From contig CAJUNH010000001.1 of NCBI GenBank assembly GCA_910587795.1, positions 1-64,000 of the forward strand: a stretch of DNA of 64,000 nucleotides. Reading direction: 5' to 3'. Made by a program: the position numbers and the translations under genes. Positions within the stretch are counted from its first letter, which is position 1. Each line of letters begins with the position of its first letter. The notes under the pieces are model-generated. The model was given only the letters and a program-made list of their open reading frames with translations. It had not been told where the DNA came from and searched no databases. Source of the stretch: an uncultured Christensenellaceae bacterium (GTDB taxonomy: Bacteria > Bacillota > Clostridia > Christensenellales > CAG-314). Below, piece by piece: positions 54,654 through 62,709 of the stretch.

Positions 54654-55991
54654 TTTAGTAGTTTTGCAAAAAGATATCCGGTAGTTTACAGTACTACGCA
54701 CGCGATTCGAAAGTGTATTGGAAAAGAGTTTTTGTTTGATTATGTGCTTATAGACGAATCAAGCCAAGTTGATTTAATAACGATGGTAATTGCTTTTTCT
54801 TGCGCAAAGCATGTCGTTCTTGTCGGAGATGAAATGCAATTACCTAATGTGATTACTTCCCAATGCATAGAGGGTTTGAATGAGATATTTAATAAATATA
54901 AATTGGATTCTTCGTGGAATTATGTCGAAAACAACGTGTTGCGTTTTGTAAAAACAAGATATAGCAATATTCCCAACACACTTTTAAAAGAACATTATCG
55001 TTGTGATCCTCAAATAATTGGGTTTTGCAATAAAAGATTTTATTCTGGGCAATTAGTGATACATACACAACACGAACAAAATAACGGTGTAGTTATTATT
55101 AAACATGGTTCGCATTTGTGCCGTGGTCGAACCAACGAAAGAGAGGTTGATTGCATAGAACAAGATATACTTAAAGGTCTAGATTTTAATGCTGAGAATG
55201 TCGGTATTATAGCGCCTTATCGAGATCAAATTACATTGCTAAAGAATCAATTTGGCGCACAAGGATATGTTATTGATACAATTCATAAATTTCAGGGAAG
55301 GGAAAAAGACTGTATTATTTTATCTACAGTTGCTAATAAAATAAAGTTTTACGACGATGATGCACGAATAGATTTTCTTAACAATCCTAATCTAATCAAT
55401 GTTGCAATTTCTAGGGCAAAAAAGAAATTATACATTTTAGTAAGTGAAGAAATATTGAAACAAGAAGGAACAATTTTACGAGATCTTGCAAAATACTATG
55501 AATATTATTGTGATGAAACTAAAGTGCAAAGTACTAAGGTATATTCGGTTTTTGATTTGATGTATGATGATTACGCGCCAATATTGCAGTCTATGAAGGA
55601 TAGATTATTGCATGTATCTCAATTTGAAAGCGAAAATATAATAGCAACTGTAATTTCAGACATATGCGCAGAAAATAATTGTGGTCCGCTTGCTTTTAAG
55701 CATAATTTTCCGTTAAAATATATCATAAAACCAACAAACTTGTATTATGAAAAAGACATAAAATTTGTTTCGAATATCAATACGCATTGCGATTTTGTTA
55801 TATACAATACATTAAATAAAGCAATTGAATTAGTGATAGAAGTCGATGGTAGCCAACATAAAGAATGTATACAGGCTGAACGAGACAGGAGAAAAGATAG
55901 ATTATTAAGCAATGCCGGAATTAAAATATTAAGATTGTCAACTACTGCTATTAATTGTAAGGAAAAGATAATTGATGCTTTGACGAAATAA
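54654..55991 (+). pseudogene. C-terminal fragment of a superfamily 1 helicase with nuclease-like tail
   Basis: The frame reads from the MATE stop region without a start: KFSSFAKRYPVVYSTTHAIR leads into FDYVLIDESSQVDL (Walker B), VLVGDEMQLPNV (motif III), LKEHYRCDPQIIGFCNKRFY, then IDTIHKFQGREKDCIILS and NVAISRAKKKLYIL (V and VI). A C-terminal domain ends IELVIEVDGSQHKECIQAERDRRKD, a DUF2726-like nuclease fold. Walker A and the whole N-terminal half are missing, so it cannot act as a helicase. TTG 54732 could start translation, but lacks a ribosome site. Its codons are more AT-rich than those of the neighbours. Confidence 0.8.
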
Positions 55992-56175
55992 TTTTAATTT
56001 ATAAAAAATATCATACGCATTATGGGGAAGATTTTAAAATGATAAAACAATGAAAATGCGAAAATTGTCCTTATTGTCAAAGGACGTCTAATTTCTTTAC
56101 TTGTTGGTGTAGTTACTGGGAGAAAGTAGTGTATTTGACCAGTGGTTGTGAGCGTGACGATTAAATAGAAACTAT

Positions 56176-56204
56176 TTGACAATCCGTAAAAAATTTTGTA
56201 TACT
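56176..56204 (+). promoter_or_regulatory. Consensus promoter for the riboswitch transcript
   Basis: TTGACA at 56176-56181 and TATACT at 56199-56204 with 17-bp spacing, nearly ideal. The start near 56211 places the riboswitch P1 strand at the very 5' end of the RNA. Confidence 0.8.
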
Positions 56205-56210
56205 TAAAAT

Positions 56211-56293
56211 ACCATAAAGAGTGCGTGAGGGACAGCCCCGTTGACCGCACAGCAACCTGCAAGTGTAAGGTGCTAACGGCTGAACGATGGGTT
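56211..56293 (+). promoter_or_regulatory. SAM-I-type (S-box) riboswitch aptamer with a very short P4
   Basis: The core reads GTGCGTGAGGGACAGCCCC, then GTTGACCGCACAGCAACC and AAGGTGCTAACGGCTGAACG. P2 is GTGCG/CGCAC with a k-turn-like TGA/GA internal region. P3 is AGCAaCCT/AGGTGCT. P1 pairs CCAT (56212-56215) with ATGG (56287-56290). The loop AGC can pair with GCT after P3, as in the SAM-I pseudoknot. P4 is almost absent: only CGGC lies between CTAA and TGAACGATGG. The 3' P1 strand GATGGG can otherwise pair with the terminator's CCCATC, so ligand binding should promote termination. Confidence 0.7.
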
Positions 56294-56308
56294 AATATCG
56301 CTTACTTT

Positions 56309-56333
56309 AGCCCATCTGTCGATGGGCTTTTTC
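56309..56333 (+). terminator. Riboswitch expression-platform terminator
   Basis: AGCCCATC at 56309-56316 pairs perfectly with GATGGGCT at 56321-56328 around TGTC and is followed by T residues. An alternative pairing with GATGGG at 56286-56291 would act as antiterminator. Confidence 0.85.
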
Positions 56334-56371
56334 GTTGCTCTTTGTGGAATAATAATACAAGGATAACGAAA

Positions 56372-56665
56372 ATGAAAACGAAAAAGACAAACATTATGGA
56401 ATTGTTACAAAAAGAAGGCAAAGTTTGGGTAAATATAAAGTCTAAACAACGTCGTAAATTTTTAGAATTTGCAAAGTCTTGCGGGTTTAAATGGTTTACG
56501 GGCAGCGAAATATCTTTGGACGATGACTGTTGGCTAACGGTTGCAATGTTTGACGATATGACAATCGCTAATATTTCCGCTATGCATCGCGTGTTCGGCG
56601 ACGACAGGATGACTGTATGTAAAGTATCTTTTAGTGACATTATGAGAAACAAATCAAATTGTTAA
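56372..56665 (+). CDS. Unknown 97-residue protein under riboswitch control
   Basis: ATG 56372 follows an AAGGA site eight bases upstream and lies 39 bp after the riboswitch terminator. The protein is soluble and mixed in charge (MKTKKTNIMELLQKEGKVWV, then KSKQRRKFLEFAKSCGFKW, ending SDIMRNKSNC). It has no signal or membrane segment and no motif that I can assign. The 'RRKFLEFAKSCGFKWFTG' segment looks like a helix followed by a strand. SAM riboswitches usually control methionine or SAM genes, which this is not. A longer frame from 56225 runs into the riboswitch and is not used. Confidence 0.65.
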   Translation: MKTKKTNIMELLQKEGKVWVNIKSKQRRKFLEFAKSCGFKWFTGSEISLDDDCWLTVAMFDDMTIANISAMHRVFGDDRMTVCKVSFSDIMRNKSNC

Positions 56666-56711
56666 GTATAAATCTACAATAGCGTTTAAATAATTGTTAT
56701 ATTAGCAATTA

Positions 56712-56915
56712 TTGACAAAATTGTTGATTTTTGCTCATATCCGACCATTGTCACGAGACGGAAAAAATTGCTTGGAAAACATAGTAATATGTAATCAAAT
56801 TACAAACGAAGAAAAAGCAGATTCGTTCCCGAACTGGAGTGCTAACGGTAAAAGATTTCAAGCACGATGTGTAAAAGGTACTTCAAACGAATATGATATT
56901 TATCAGTTGGATTGA
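56712..56915 (+). CDS. Possible small ORF or gene remnant
   Basis: A 67-codon frame with only a TTG start and no ribosome site. The C-terminal part (SFPNWSANGKRFQARCVKGT) looks like real protein sequence, so it may be the tail of a decayed gene of the mobile element. I do not recognise it. The rest of 56666-57039 is AT-rich and contains the terminator at 56951-56974. Confidence 0.25.
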   Translation: MTKLLIFAHIRPLSRDGKNCLENIVICNQITNEEKADSFPNWSANGKRFQARCVKGTSNEYDIYQLD

Positions 56916-56950
56916 GTGAATAACACAAGTACGTGAATTTATATAAAATT

Positions 56951-56974
56951 TAAACGCCCTTATAGGACGTTTTT
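56951..56974 (+). terminator. Intrinsic terminator
   Basis: AAACG-C-CC pairs with GG-A-CGTTT around TTATA, followed by T residues. It separates the riboswitch gene and remnant from the HTH gene that begins 66 bp later. Confidence 0.7.
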
Positions 56975-57039
56975 CTTATTCACATTGAGTGGGCTAATTT
57001 TTGATTGTTTTTTAGTGGGTTTAATGGTATAATGCACCT

Positions 57040-57573
57040 ATGAAAAGAAAAGGTTACGGCATAGTTGAATTTGTAGATGAGCGTAAGATAAAGAACGATG
57101 GTTGGGACGATCAAATAGAGCCAGAGTATCGCAAGCCTACACCTGCCGAACGCGAGGAGATGATACTCAATCATATCCGAGCACATAACGGCAAGCCTCT
57201 CAACATGCAGTCACTTGCCAAGCTTTTCAATGTGACTGTCCGTACAATTCAAACGCATTTGCGCAATCTCGAAAACAAGCAGTTAATTATTCGTGAACCG
57301 GTTTTTACGGAAACAGGCAAACAGAAATACAACAAGTATTCTTATAATGGCGAAAATACGCCGTTAGAAGATACGGCGCTAACCATAGAGAAACTTTACG
57401 ACCCTGACAACCCCTGTGGTTTTAGAGATTGGGACTGGGAACTATACAAGTTCATTCCCGGCTATTACGACGAAAAGTTTTCTAAGTATGACATGCAATT
57501 TCAAGGCGAAATTGTCAAAAAACTCAAAGCCGAACAGCAAGAAAAGAAGGATAAATTTTACCACAAGAAATAA
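57040..57573 (+). CDS. HTH-domain protein of the mobile region
   Basis: A 177-residue protein with a winged helix-turn-helix near residues 45-85 (EEMILNHIRAHNGKPLNMQS, LAKLFNVTVRTIQTHLRNLE) of the type found in DeoR/HTH_11 and replication-initiation proteins. A charged, partly coiled C-terminus ends EQQEKKDKFYHKK. It probably regulates or initiates replication of an integrated element; I cannot say which. The start ATG at 57040 is only 6 bases past TGGTATAAT (57025-57033), an extended -10, and there is no ribosome site, so the mRNA may be leaderless. Confidence 0.6.
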   Translation: MKRKGYGIVEFVDERKIKNDGWDDQIEPEYRKPTPAEREEMILNHIRAHNGKPLNMQSLAKLFNVTVRTIQTHLRNLENKQLIIREPVFTETGKQKYNKYSYNGENTPLEDTALTIEKLYDPDNPCGFRDWDWELYKFIPGYYDEKFSKYDMQFQGEIVKKLKAEQQEKKDKFYHKK

Positions 57574-57887
57574 AAGTTTGATACAAAATATTTATATATC
57601 CTTATTTTATGGGTGAAAATTAGTATACCCCTTGTAGGGAAATAATTTTAAACAACTGAATACACGCTCAAAAAGAGGTCGGTTTCCTTACGGATTCCGC
57701 CCTTTTGTTATCTTTGACAACAAACTTTTCCTTTGTAAAATAAATTGAATTTTTCAAAAAATGCAAACTTTTAGCTATTTTCATCGGCTACCTATTGGAG
57801 GGTTATGAATTGATAATTTTTCGAAAGCGGTTATAAGTGTGGTGGAGTTATTTTCTTTACAAAATTTTACAAAAGGAGGTGAGAAAG
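57574..57887. other. Non-coding region before the MobV-like gene
   Basis: This 314-bp stretch holds an imperfect hairpin (AAAAAGAGGTCGG paired with CCGCCCTTTTG, 57670-57706) that could end the HTH transcript. The AAAGGAGGTGAG ribosome site sits at its right end (57872-57883). I see no gene. Confidence 0.45.
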
Positions 57888-58688
57888 ATTTACGAATACA
57901 AGTATTACAAAAACAAGTACGTGCTGCGCGAGTGGAATGCTGGTGTTGTTCGCGATGAACACGCGACAATATCTGTAATAACCCACAAAAGAAAAGAATT
58001 GCAAGCGGTAGACGAGTACTTGAAAAGTTGCGAACAGCAGTTTGAAGTTCAGTATTTCAAACGTATGGACAAGCCGACCGAACAGGCGTGGCAGGATGTG
58101 ATGACAAGATTGAACGCTCAACTCAACAATAGGGGCAAGAATATTGTTCTAGAATGTTTGCAGTTCGGCGGCAACCATGAGTTTTGGTCGTTGTTTCCCG
58201 ATAAAAACGAAATAGAAATGTTTTTCCGTAACTGTTATAAGTTCGCAATCAACAAAATAGGCTACTTGCATACGGGCAAAAACGTCATTTGCGCAGTAGT
58301 GGTAACCGAACCGAATAGGCGCAATCTGTTCGTATATTATCTACCCATAACCGAACAGTGGCAAAGCAAAGTAATGTCGGAAAGAACAAGCGAGAACGGC
58401 TCAAAACTGCAAATGCGTGACGAGTATTATATGCCGTTATACGTTCAGCATACAGATGAAAACAATCCCCGCCTGTCTCACAGTGAGTTTTGGAAGCAGC
58501 GCGGCGGTCTAACGTCCTACTCGGATTTGCAGGAAGATTTCTACATACAAATATCTAAACGTTACGGTGCAAAACGCGGAGAAAGTTATTCTTTAATAAA
58601 GAATACCAACCAACAGCAGCAAGAGCGTTTCAACCGATACGATGACGATCAGTACGACGAACTTTACTTTGACGACAGCCCGTATTGA
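57888..58688 (+). CDS. MobV/Pre-like protein lacking relaxase histidines
   Basis: A protein of about 267 residues with the layout of the N-terminal domain of plasmid recombination/mobilisation enzymes (Pre/MobV). In that family a strand carrying HxDExxPHxH precedes 'xIPV', then a 'SEFW..R.SY..LQ..FY' segment. The latter is clear here (LSHSEFWKQRGGLTSYSDLQEDFY), but the expected histidine motif reads VVTEPNRRNLFVYYLPI, without histidines, so nicking activity is doubtful. An AAAGGAGG site ends five to eight bases before codon ATT at 57888; a GTG at 57879 is too close to the site. The start is therefore uncertain. Confidence 0.5.
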   Translation: MYEYKYYKNKYVLREWNAGVVRDEHATISVITHKRKELQAVDEYLKSCEQQFEVQYFKRMDKPTEQAWQDVMTRLNAQLNNRGKNIVLECLQFGGNHEFWSLFPDKNEIEMFFRNCYKFAINKIGYLHTGKNVICAVVVTEPNRRNLFVYYLPITEQWQSKVMSERTSENGSKLQMRDEYYMPLYVQHTDENNPRLSHSEFWKQRGGLTSYSDLQEDFYIQISKRYGAKRGESYSLIKNTNQQQQERFNRYDDDQYDELYFDDSPY

Positions 58689-58729
58689 CTAAAACAACAA
58701 ATTTAATACCATATTTTTCAAAATGGGTA

Positions 58730-58757
58730 TTGACAAAGGAAGGATTTACAGTATAAT
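58730..58757 (+). promoter_or_regulatory. Consensus promoter for the TrmB operon
   Basis: TTGACA at 58730-58735 and TATAAT at 58752-58757 with 16-bp spacing. The predicted start near 58764 leaves a leader of about 16 bases, supporting ATG 58780 rather than the upstream in-frame start at 58723, which lies before the promoter. Confidence 0.8.
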
Positions 58758-58779
58758 AGTGGTGTGGGGTATAACTACT

Positions 58780-59646
58780 ATGAATAATTATGAATTTTTA
58801 GAGAAACTCGGCTTTTCGTCAAACGAAGCAAAAGTATATGGAACACTAATTAAACATAAAGTGTTAAACGGTTACGAAATCGCAAAACTTTCGGGTGTTG
58901 CGCGCTCGTTGGTGTACGAGGTTATCAATCGCTTGGTTGCAAAGGGGGCGGTTATTCGTATAGACGGAGATCCGAATTTTTACAAACCTATCGAGTATCA
59001 AGACCTTATACGCAGTATTAAGGAAGAAAACGAAAAGAATATCGCCTGCGCCGAACGCGAACTACAACAACTTGCAACGGAAAACGCTGACGTCGATTAT
59101 GTAATGAATATAGTGGGTGAGGAAAAATACGTTGCTAAGGCAAAGGAACTTATCGACAGCGCGCAAGCGGAAATTTCCCTATCCATTTGGCGAGAGCCGT
59201 TCGAAGTGCTACGCAGCAACATCGAAAACGCTATATCCCGCGGTGTAAAAGTATATATTTTTACTTTCGAAAATATTGCAGTTGCAGGCGCAACGGTGTA
59301 TTCGTACAATATCAGCGATGTTTCAACTTTATTTCCTTATCGCAGAACAACCGTCATAATCGACGGCGGAGAGTGTCTAGTCGGCGAAGAAGGCGATCGC
59401 AACGTTTACGTGCATACGCGCAATCACTCGGTTGTTTCTCTTGCTACCGACGAAATTGTTTTGAATATATTTTGGAATAAACTTATAGAAAAAGAAAACC
59501 TGTTATCTCAATGCTGCACTGCTGCGGATTTTCTTCGAGCCATACACAGTTTGGCGGAACGTTACGGCATTACCGATGAGATGACGAAAAATTTCCTTGT
59601 TTACAATTTCCAAAAGGAGAAAACGCAAAATGGCAAAAAACATTGA
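58780..59646 (+). CDS. TrmB-family transcriptional regulator
   Basis: A 288-residue protein with an N-terminal TrmB winged helix (LEKLGFSSNEAKVYGTLIKH, then VARSLVYEVINRLVAKGAV) and a C-terminal phospholipase-D-like effector domain (ENAISRGVKVYIFTFENI near 155). TrmB proteins control sugar uptake and metabolism genes, most famously in archaea but also in Firmicutes. It heads an operon with an MFS transporter and an SGNH hydrolase and likely regulates that operon. Its 3' end overlaps the transporter start by 17 bp. Confidence 0.9.
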   Translation: MNNYEFLEKLGFSSNEAKVYGTLIKHKVLNGYEIAKLSGVARSLVYEVINRLVAKGAVIRIDGDPNFYKPIEYQDLIRSIKEENEKNIACAERELQQLATENADVDYVMNIVGEEKYVAKAKELIDSAQAEISLSIWREPFEVLRSNIENAISRGVKVYIFTFENIAVAGATVYSYNISDVSTLFPYRRTTVIIDGGECLVGEEGDRNVYVHTRNHSVVSLATDEIVLNIFWNKLIEKENLLSQCCTAADFLRAIHSLAERYGITDEMTKNFLVYNFQKEKTQNGKKH

Positions 59647-61069
59647 ACGATTACAGGCGCGTGAAGCCAAAGAACTTATCCGTCGCGAAAAGCAGTTGGG
59701 CGCAAGAAGCAACAAGTTTTATCATATATACTTGTTTATGATTTTATCGCTCATTTACATTACGGATGAAATCGCATCGACTATATCCATTCAGTTTCAG
59801 TCTAATATTATTACGGAATTTTTCGTAAAAAATATGGGTATGGAATACGGCGCAGGTTTATCTCTTTTTTCCGCGATAGGTTTTATATCCTATCCGGTAA
59901 CGTTGCTTATTGTTTTCTATCGCCCACTTGCAGATAGATTCGGGCGTAAGCCGTTTTTAGTTATCAATACGCTATGTATGGGGTTGGGTCTGTTTCTTGT
60001 GTACCTGTCCAAAGATATATACGTTTATATGATAGGCGGCACGTTAATGGGCTTTATGGTATCGCACGATATGCAGTGCGTGTACATACTGGAGTGCTCC
60101 GATGAAAAATCTCGCGCGCGTAATTACGCAATCGTAAAAGCGGTAGCAATACTTGGCACGTTACTTGTTCCGTTGCTTAGGGCTACTCTTATGCAAAACG
60201 TAAGCGAGCGTTGGCACGTTGTTTATCTCGTTCCTGCAATTATCGGTTTTGTGATGTCATTATTTGCATTGCTTTTTGCAAAGGAAACAAACGCGTTTTT
60301 GACCAAAAGGATTGAGTATTTAAAAACGCCTATCGAAGAACGCGAACAACGCAGTAAGGAAGAACGCGAGCAAAACGCGCAAGGCGGAATATTGAACGCA
60401 GTAAAATTTGCCTTCAAACACAGGCAGTTGCGCTTTTTGATTATTGCTTGTTGTTGCTTCTATCTTGCTTCGTTAGGTACGGCAACGTACAGTACGGTCA
60501 TGGCAAAGTCAGCGCTGATGACGGAAGAAGAAATAACTCTTGCTTTGTTTTTGTATCCCGTCGGCAACGCGCTGTTTACATTGATTTCCGGCTTTGTGTC
60601 AGACAAATTTGGACGTAAAGTAACAATAATCGCAATGTCGTGTTCGGCGTTGGCGTGCTATTTGCTGTTTATTTTCAGCGGAATGTTCAAGTGGACTCCG
60701 TATTTGACGGGTTTTGCTATCGGCGGTTTTATGGGCAGTTACTGGGGCGCGGGCGATACCATTGGAGGAATTATGTTCTCCGAATCGTCTCCTACAAACT
60801 TGCGTTCGTCGGTTACGGTAATCAATACGTTGCTTAACGGAGTTATGGGCGGACTTGCAACAGTTATTACTATGATACTGCTGCCTATCATTCCCGAAAG
60901 TATGTTCGGTTATATGTATTTGGGCTTGACAGTTCCCGGGCTTGTAGGCGCAATTGTAATAATGTGGCTGTTTGTCGGCGAAACTCGCGGACTCGATCTC
61001 AAAATGGTAACAGGTACGGAATGGGATAAGCCTAAAAAGGTTAAAGAAGAACAACAGGAGGGTGAATAA
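59630..61069 (+). CDS. MFS transporter
   Basis: A 479-residue major facilitator protein with twelve predicted helices and the two MFS signature loops, ADRFGRKP between helices 2 and 3 and SDKFGRKV in the second half. A long charged central loop (EEREQRSKEEREQNAQG) separates the halves. The closest look is to sugar/metabolite symporters. An AAAGGAG site ten bases before ATG 59630 supports that start over the in-frame one at 59597. The N-terminal overlap with the TrmB gene and the one-base gap to the hydrolase gene indicate a tight operon. Confidence 0.9.
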   Translation: MAKNIERLQAREAKELIRREKQLGARSNKFYHIYLFMILSLIYITDEIASTISIQFQSNIITEFFVKNMGMEYGAGLSLFSAIGFISYPVTLLIVFYRPLADRFGRKPFLVINTLCMGLGLFLVYLSKDIYVYMIGGTLMGFMVSHDMQCVYILECSDEKSRARNYAIVKAVAILGTLLVPLLRATLMQNVSERWHVVYLVPAIIGFVMSLFALLFAKETNAFLTKRIEYLKTPIEEREQRSKEEREQNAQGGILNAVKFAFKHRQLRFLIIACCCFYLASLGTATYSTVMAKSALMTEEEITLALFLYPVGNALFTLISGFVSDKFGRKVTIIAMSCSALACYLLFIFSGMFKWTPYLTGFAIGGFMGSYWGAGDTIGGIMFSESSPTNLRSSVTVINTLLNGVMGGLATVITMILLPIIPESMFGYMYLGLTVPGLVGAIVIMWLFVGETRGLDLKMVTGTEWDKPKKVKEEQQEGE

Positions 61070-61070
61070 A

Positions 61071-61853
61071 ATGAATAACAAACGATTTGAAATCAGCGCA
61101 AACGAACAACCGTTAGATATTATCAAGGACACGTGCGGTTTTGCAGGCGTTTTTAAGCAAATAGGCGTGATAGGAGATTCTTTGTCGTCGGGCGAGTTTG
61201 AAAGCCACGATGAAAACGGCAGCATAGTTTATACTGATATGTACGAATACTCGTGGCCCGCCGTTTTAGAGCGTATTACTGGAACAAAATACAACAATTA
61301 TTCTCGCGGAGGAATGACCGCGCGCGAGTACGTTCAAAGTTGGGCGGACGCAAACGGGTTTTGGCAATGGAACCAAGCGTATATTATTGCGTTGGGCAAC
61401 AACGATTCGTTTGTGTTCGGGCATACGCTGGGAAGCGTCAAGGACGTCAACGTGAATTGTCCGCAGGATAACGCCGATACGTTTTTCGGTAATATGGGCA
61501 AAATCATTTCCAAACTTAAAACAATAGAGCCCAACGCGCGTATTTTTGTTGTAACTCCGCAACTGCGCGGCGAAGCATGTGATCACGATATCCGTTATAT
61601 CGCAAGCGAACTCGCCAAATTGTGCGATATGTTTGAGTTTACGTACTTACTGGATATGACTTCGCATGCTCCTGTATATGATGCAGAAATGCGTAAATCG
61701 TTTGGGTTGGGTTTCCACCCGAACCCGATGGGCTACTATGCTTACGCGTTGATGGTGGGAAATTATATCGATTACATTATCAGAAGAAACCCGCAGGAAT
61801 TTGCAACTATATCCTTTTTAGGAACATCGCTTAAAAACAAAGATTACAAATAG
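61071..61853 (+). CDS. SGNH/GDSL hydrolase
   Basis: A 260-residue cytoplasmic-looking hydrolase. The block I serine is in GVIGDSLSSGEF (about residue 40). The oxyanion glycine is in YSRGGMTA, the asparagine block in IALGNNDS, and the catalytic Asp-His late segment is in GFHPNPMGYYAYA. These match SGNH esterases, which remove acyl groups from sugars, lipids or glycosides. No signal peptide is seen. Coupled to an MFS transporter and a TrmB regulator, it probably de-esterifies an imported acylated substrate. ATG 61071 has an AGGAGGG site nine bases upstream. Confidence 0.88.
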   Translation: MNNKRFEISANEQPLDIIKDTCGFAGVFKQIGVIGDSLSSGEFESHDENGSIVYTDMYEYSWPAVLERITGTKYNNYSRGGMTAREYVQSWADANGFWQWNQAYIIALGNNDSFVFGHTLGSVKDVNVNCPQDNADTFFGNMGKIISKLKTIEPNARIFVVTPQLRGEACDHDIRYIASELAKLCDMFEFTYLLDMTSHAPVYDAEMRKSFGLGFHPNPMGYYAYALMVGNYIDYIIRRNPQEFATISFLGTSLKNKDYK

Positions 61854-62037
61854 AATACGTTTACTGCAAATGCAAATTTATCTAAACTTATATATTTTCA
61901 TTATAAGTTTACTACAGCTAATACTTAATATTTAATTGTTAGGGGACGAAGGCGTTCATGCACTCGTCCTTTCGGTTATAATTTATAAAAGGAAATGCGA
62001 TAGTACGGTATTTAAGTCGCATAATATTAAAAACTTC

Positions 62038-62066
62038 TTGACTCCGTCGGCAATAGGTAGTATAAT
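62038..62066 (+). promoter_or_regulatory. Consensus promoter for the small DNA-binding gene
   Basis: TTGACT at 62038-62043 and TATAAT at 62061-62066, spacing 17 bp. The start would be near 62073, at the left end of the palindrome. Confidence 0.8.
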
Positions 62067-62072
62067 ATGTAT

Positions 62073-62088
62073 GTCGTATAAATACGAC
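62073..62088. promoter_or_regulatory. Palindromic operator candidate
   Basis: GTCGTATAAATACGAC is a perfect 7-bp inverted repeat around AA. It spans the predicted transcription start, where a bound protein would block initiation. The downstream gene product is the natural candidate ligand. Confidence 0.6.
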
Positions 62089-62110
62089 AACAAATTTAAG
62101 AGGTGTTGAT

Positions 62111-62308
62111 ATGGAAAAGCCTAGAGCAGCGAAGGACAAGAGATACGAAGAAGCCCACAGAGAGGAAAGAAAAGCAAAAAATATGATATGGGGCACAAGC
62201 GTCCCCAGAGAAAAAGCGGAAGAGATCAACGGGTTTCTTAAAAAATACGGTTACACCAAGGTGCAACTGATTGAGGCAGGTTACAAAGCGTTGTTAGAAA
62301 AAATCTAA
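62111..62308 (+). CDS. Small putative DNA-binding protein (ribbon-helix-helix-like)
   Basis: A 65-residue basic protein with a disordered N-terminus (MEKPRAAKDKRYEEAHREER) followed by WGTSVPREKAEEINGFLKKY and a second helix (TKVQLIEAGYKALLEKI). A short strand followed by two helices is the ribbon-helix-helix pattern of plasmid and phage repressors. AAGAGGTG precedes ATG 62111. With the promoter and palindrome just upstream, autoregulation is likely. It may control excision or copy number of the element with the integrase. Confidence 0.65.
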   Translation: MEKPRAAKDKRYEEAHREERKAKNMIWGTSVPREKAEEINGFLKKYGYTKVQLIEAGYKALLEKI

Positions 62309-62328
62309 TGACGGATATGATGTGCCGA

Positions 62329-62709
62329 GTTGCGAAGATGCTTGCTTGCAAGGGCATATTCGCAACGACGACAAGGCAAGATACACGCTGAAAGCGTAGC
62401 CACACGCAAAGTGTGGCGCAGTGGCAACACTGCGTATCGCAGCCTTATTTCTTTGACAGCGAATTACAACAGTTCGCCAAAGAAAAACAAAACAAAGACT
62501 AAAACCTAATCCGCAAAACGGACTTGGCTTGCCTAATGACGATACTCCGTTGGCAAGCAGTTCTTATGTCGTAACCGAACGTACGCCTTACTCGGTGTGT
62601 ACGGGTAACTAACAGCAATTACCCAAACATTAGTTACCAACAGCGGCGCGCTATCTTGCGGAAATACCCAAAGGAGATATTTGTGATAACGGAATCGAAT
62701 TACGGTTCC
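62329..62709 (+). other. Dense array of perfect hairpins upstream of the integrase
   Basis: About 380 bases with nine inverted repeats and no convincing gene. GTTGCGAA/TTCGCAAC (62329-62366) has inner ATGC/GCAT and TTGC/GCAA pairs. ACGCT/AGCGT (62385-62397), CCACAC/GTGTGG (62400-62416) and CGCAGTG/CACTGCG with a GCAA loop (62417-62434) stand side by side. GCGAA/TTCGC (62459-62477), TCCG/CGGA (62511-62523), GCTTGCC/GGCAAGC (62527-62558), GTAACTAA/TTAGTTAC (62605-62637) and GGAA/TTCC (62691-62708) follow. This is consistent with a structured RNA, a transfer or replication origin, or a recombination site. Confidence 0.55.
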
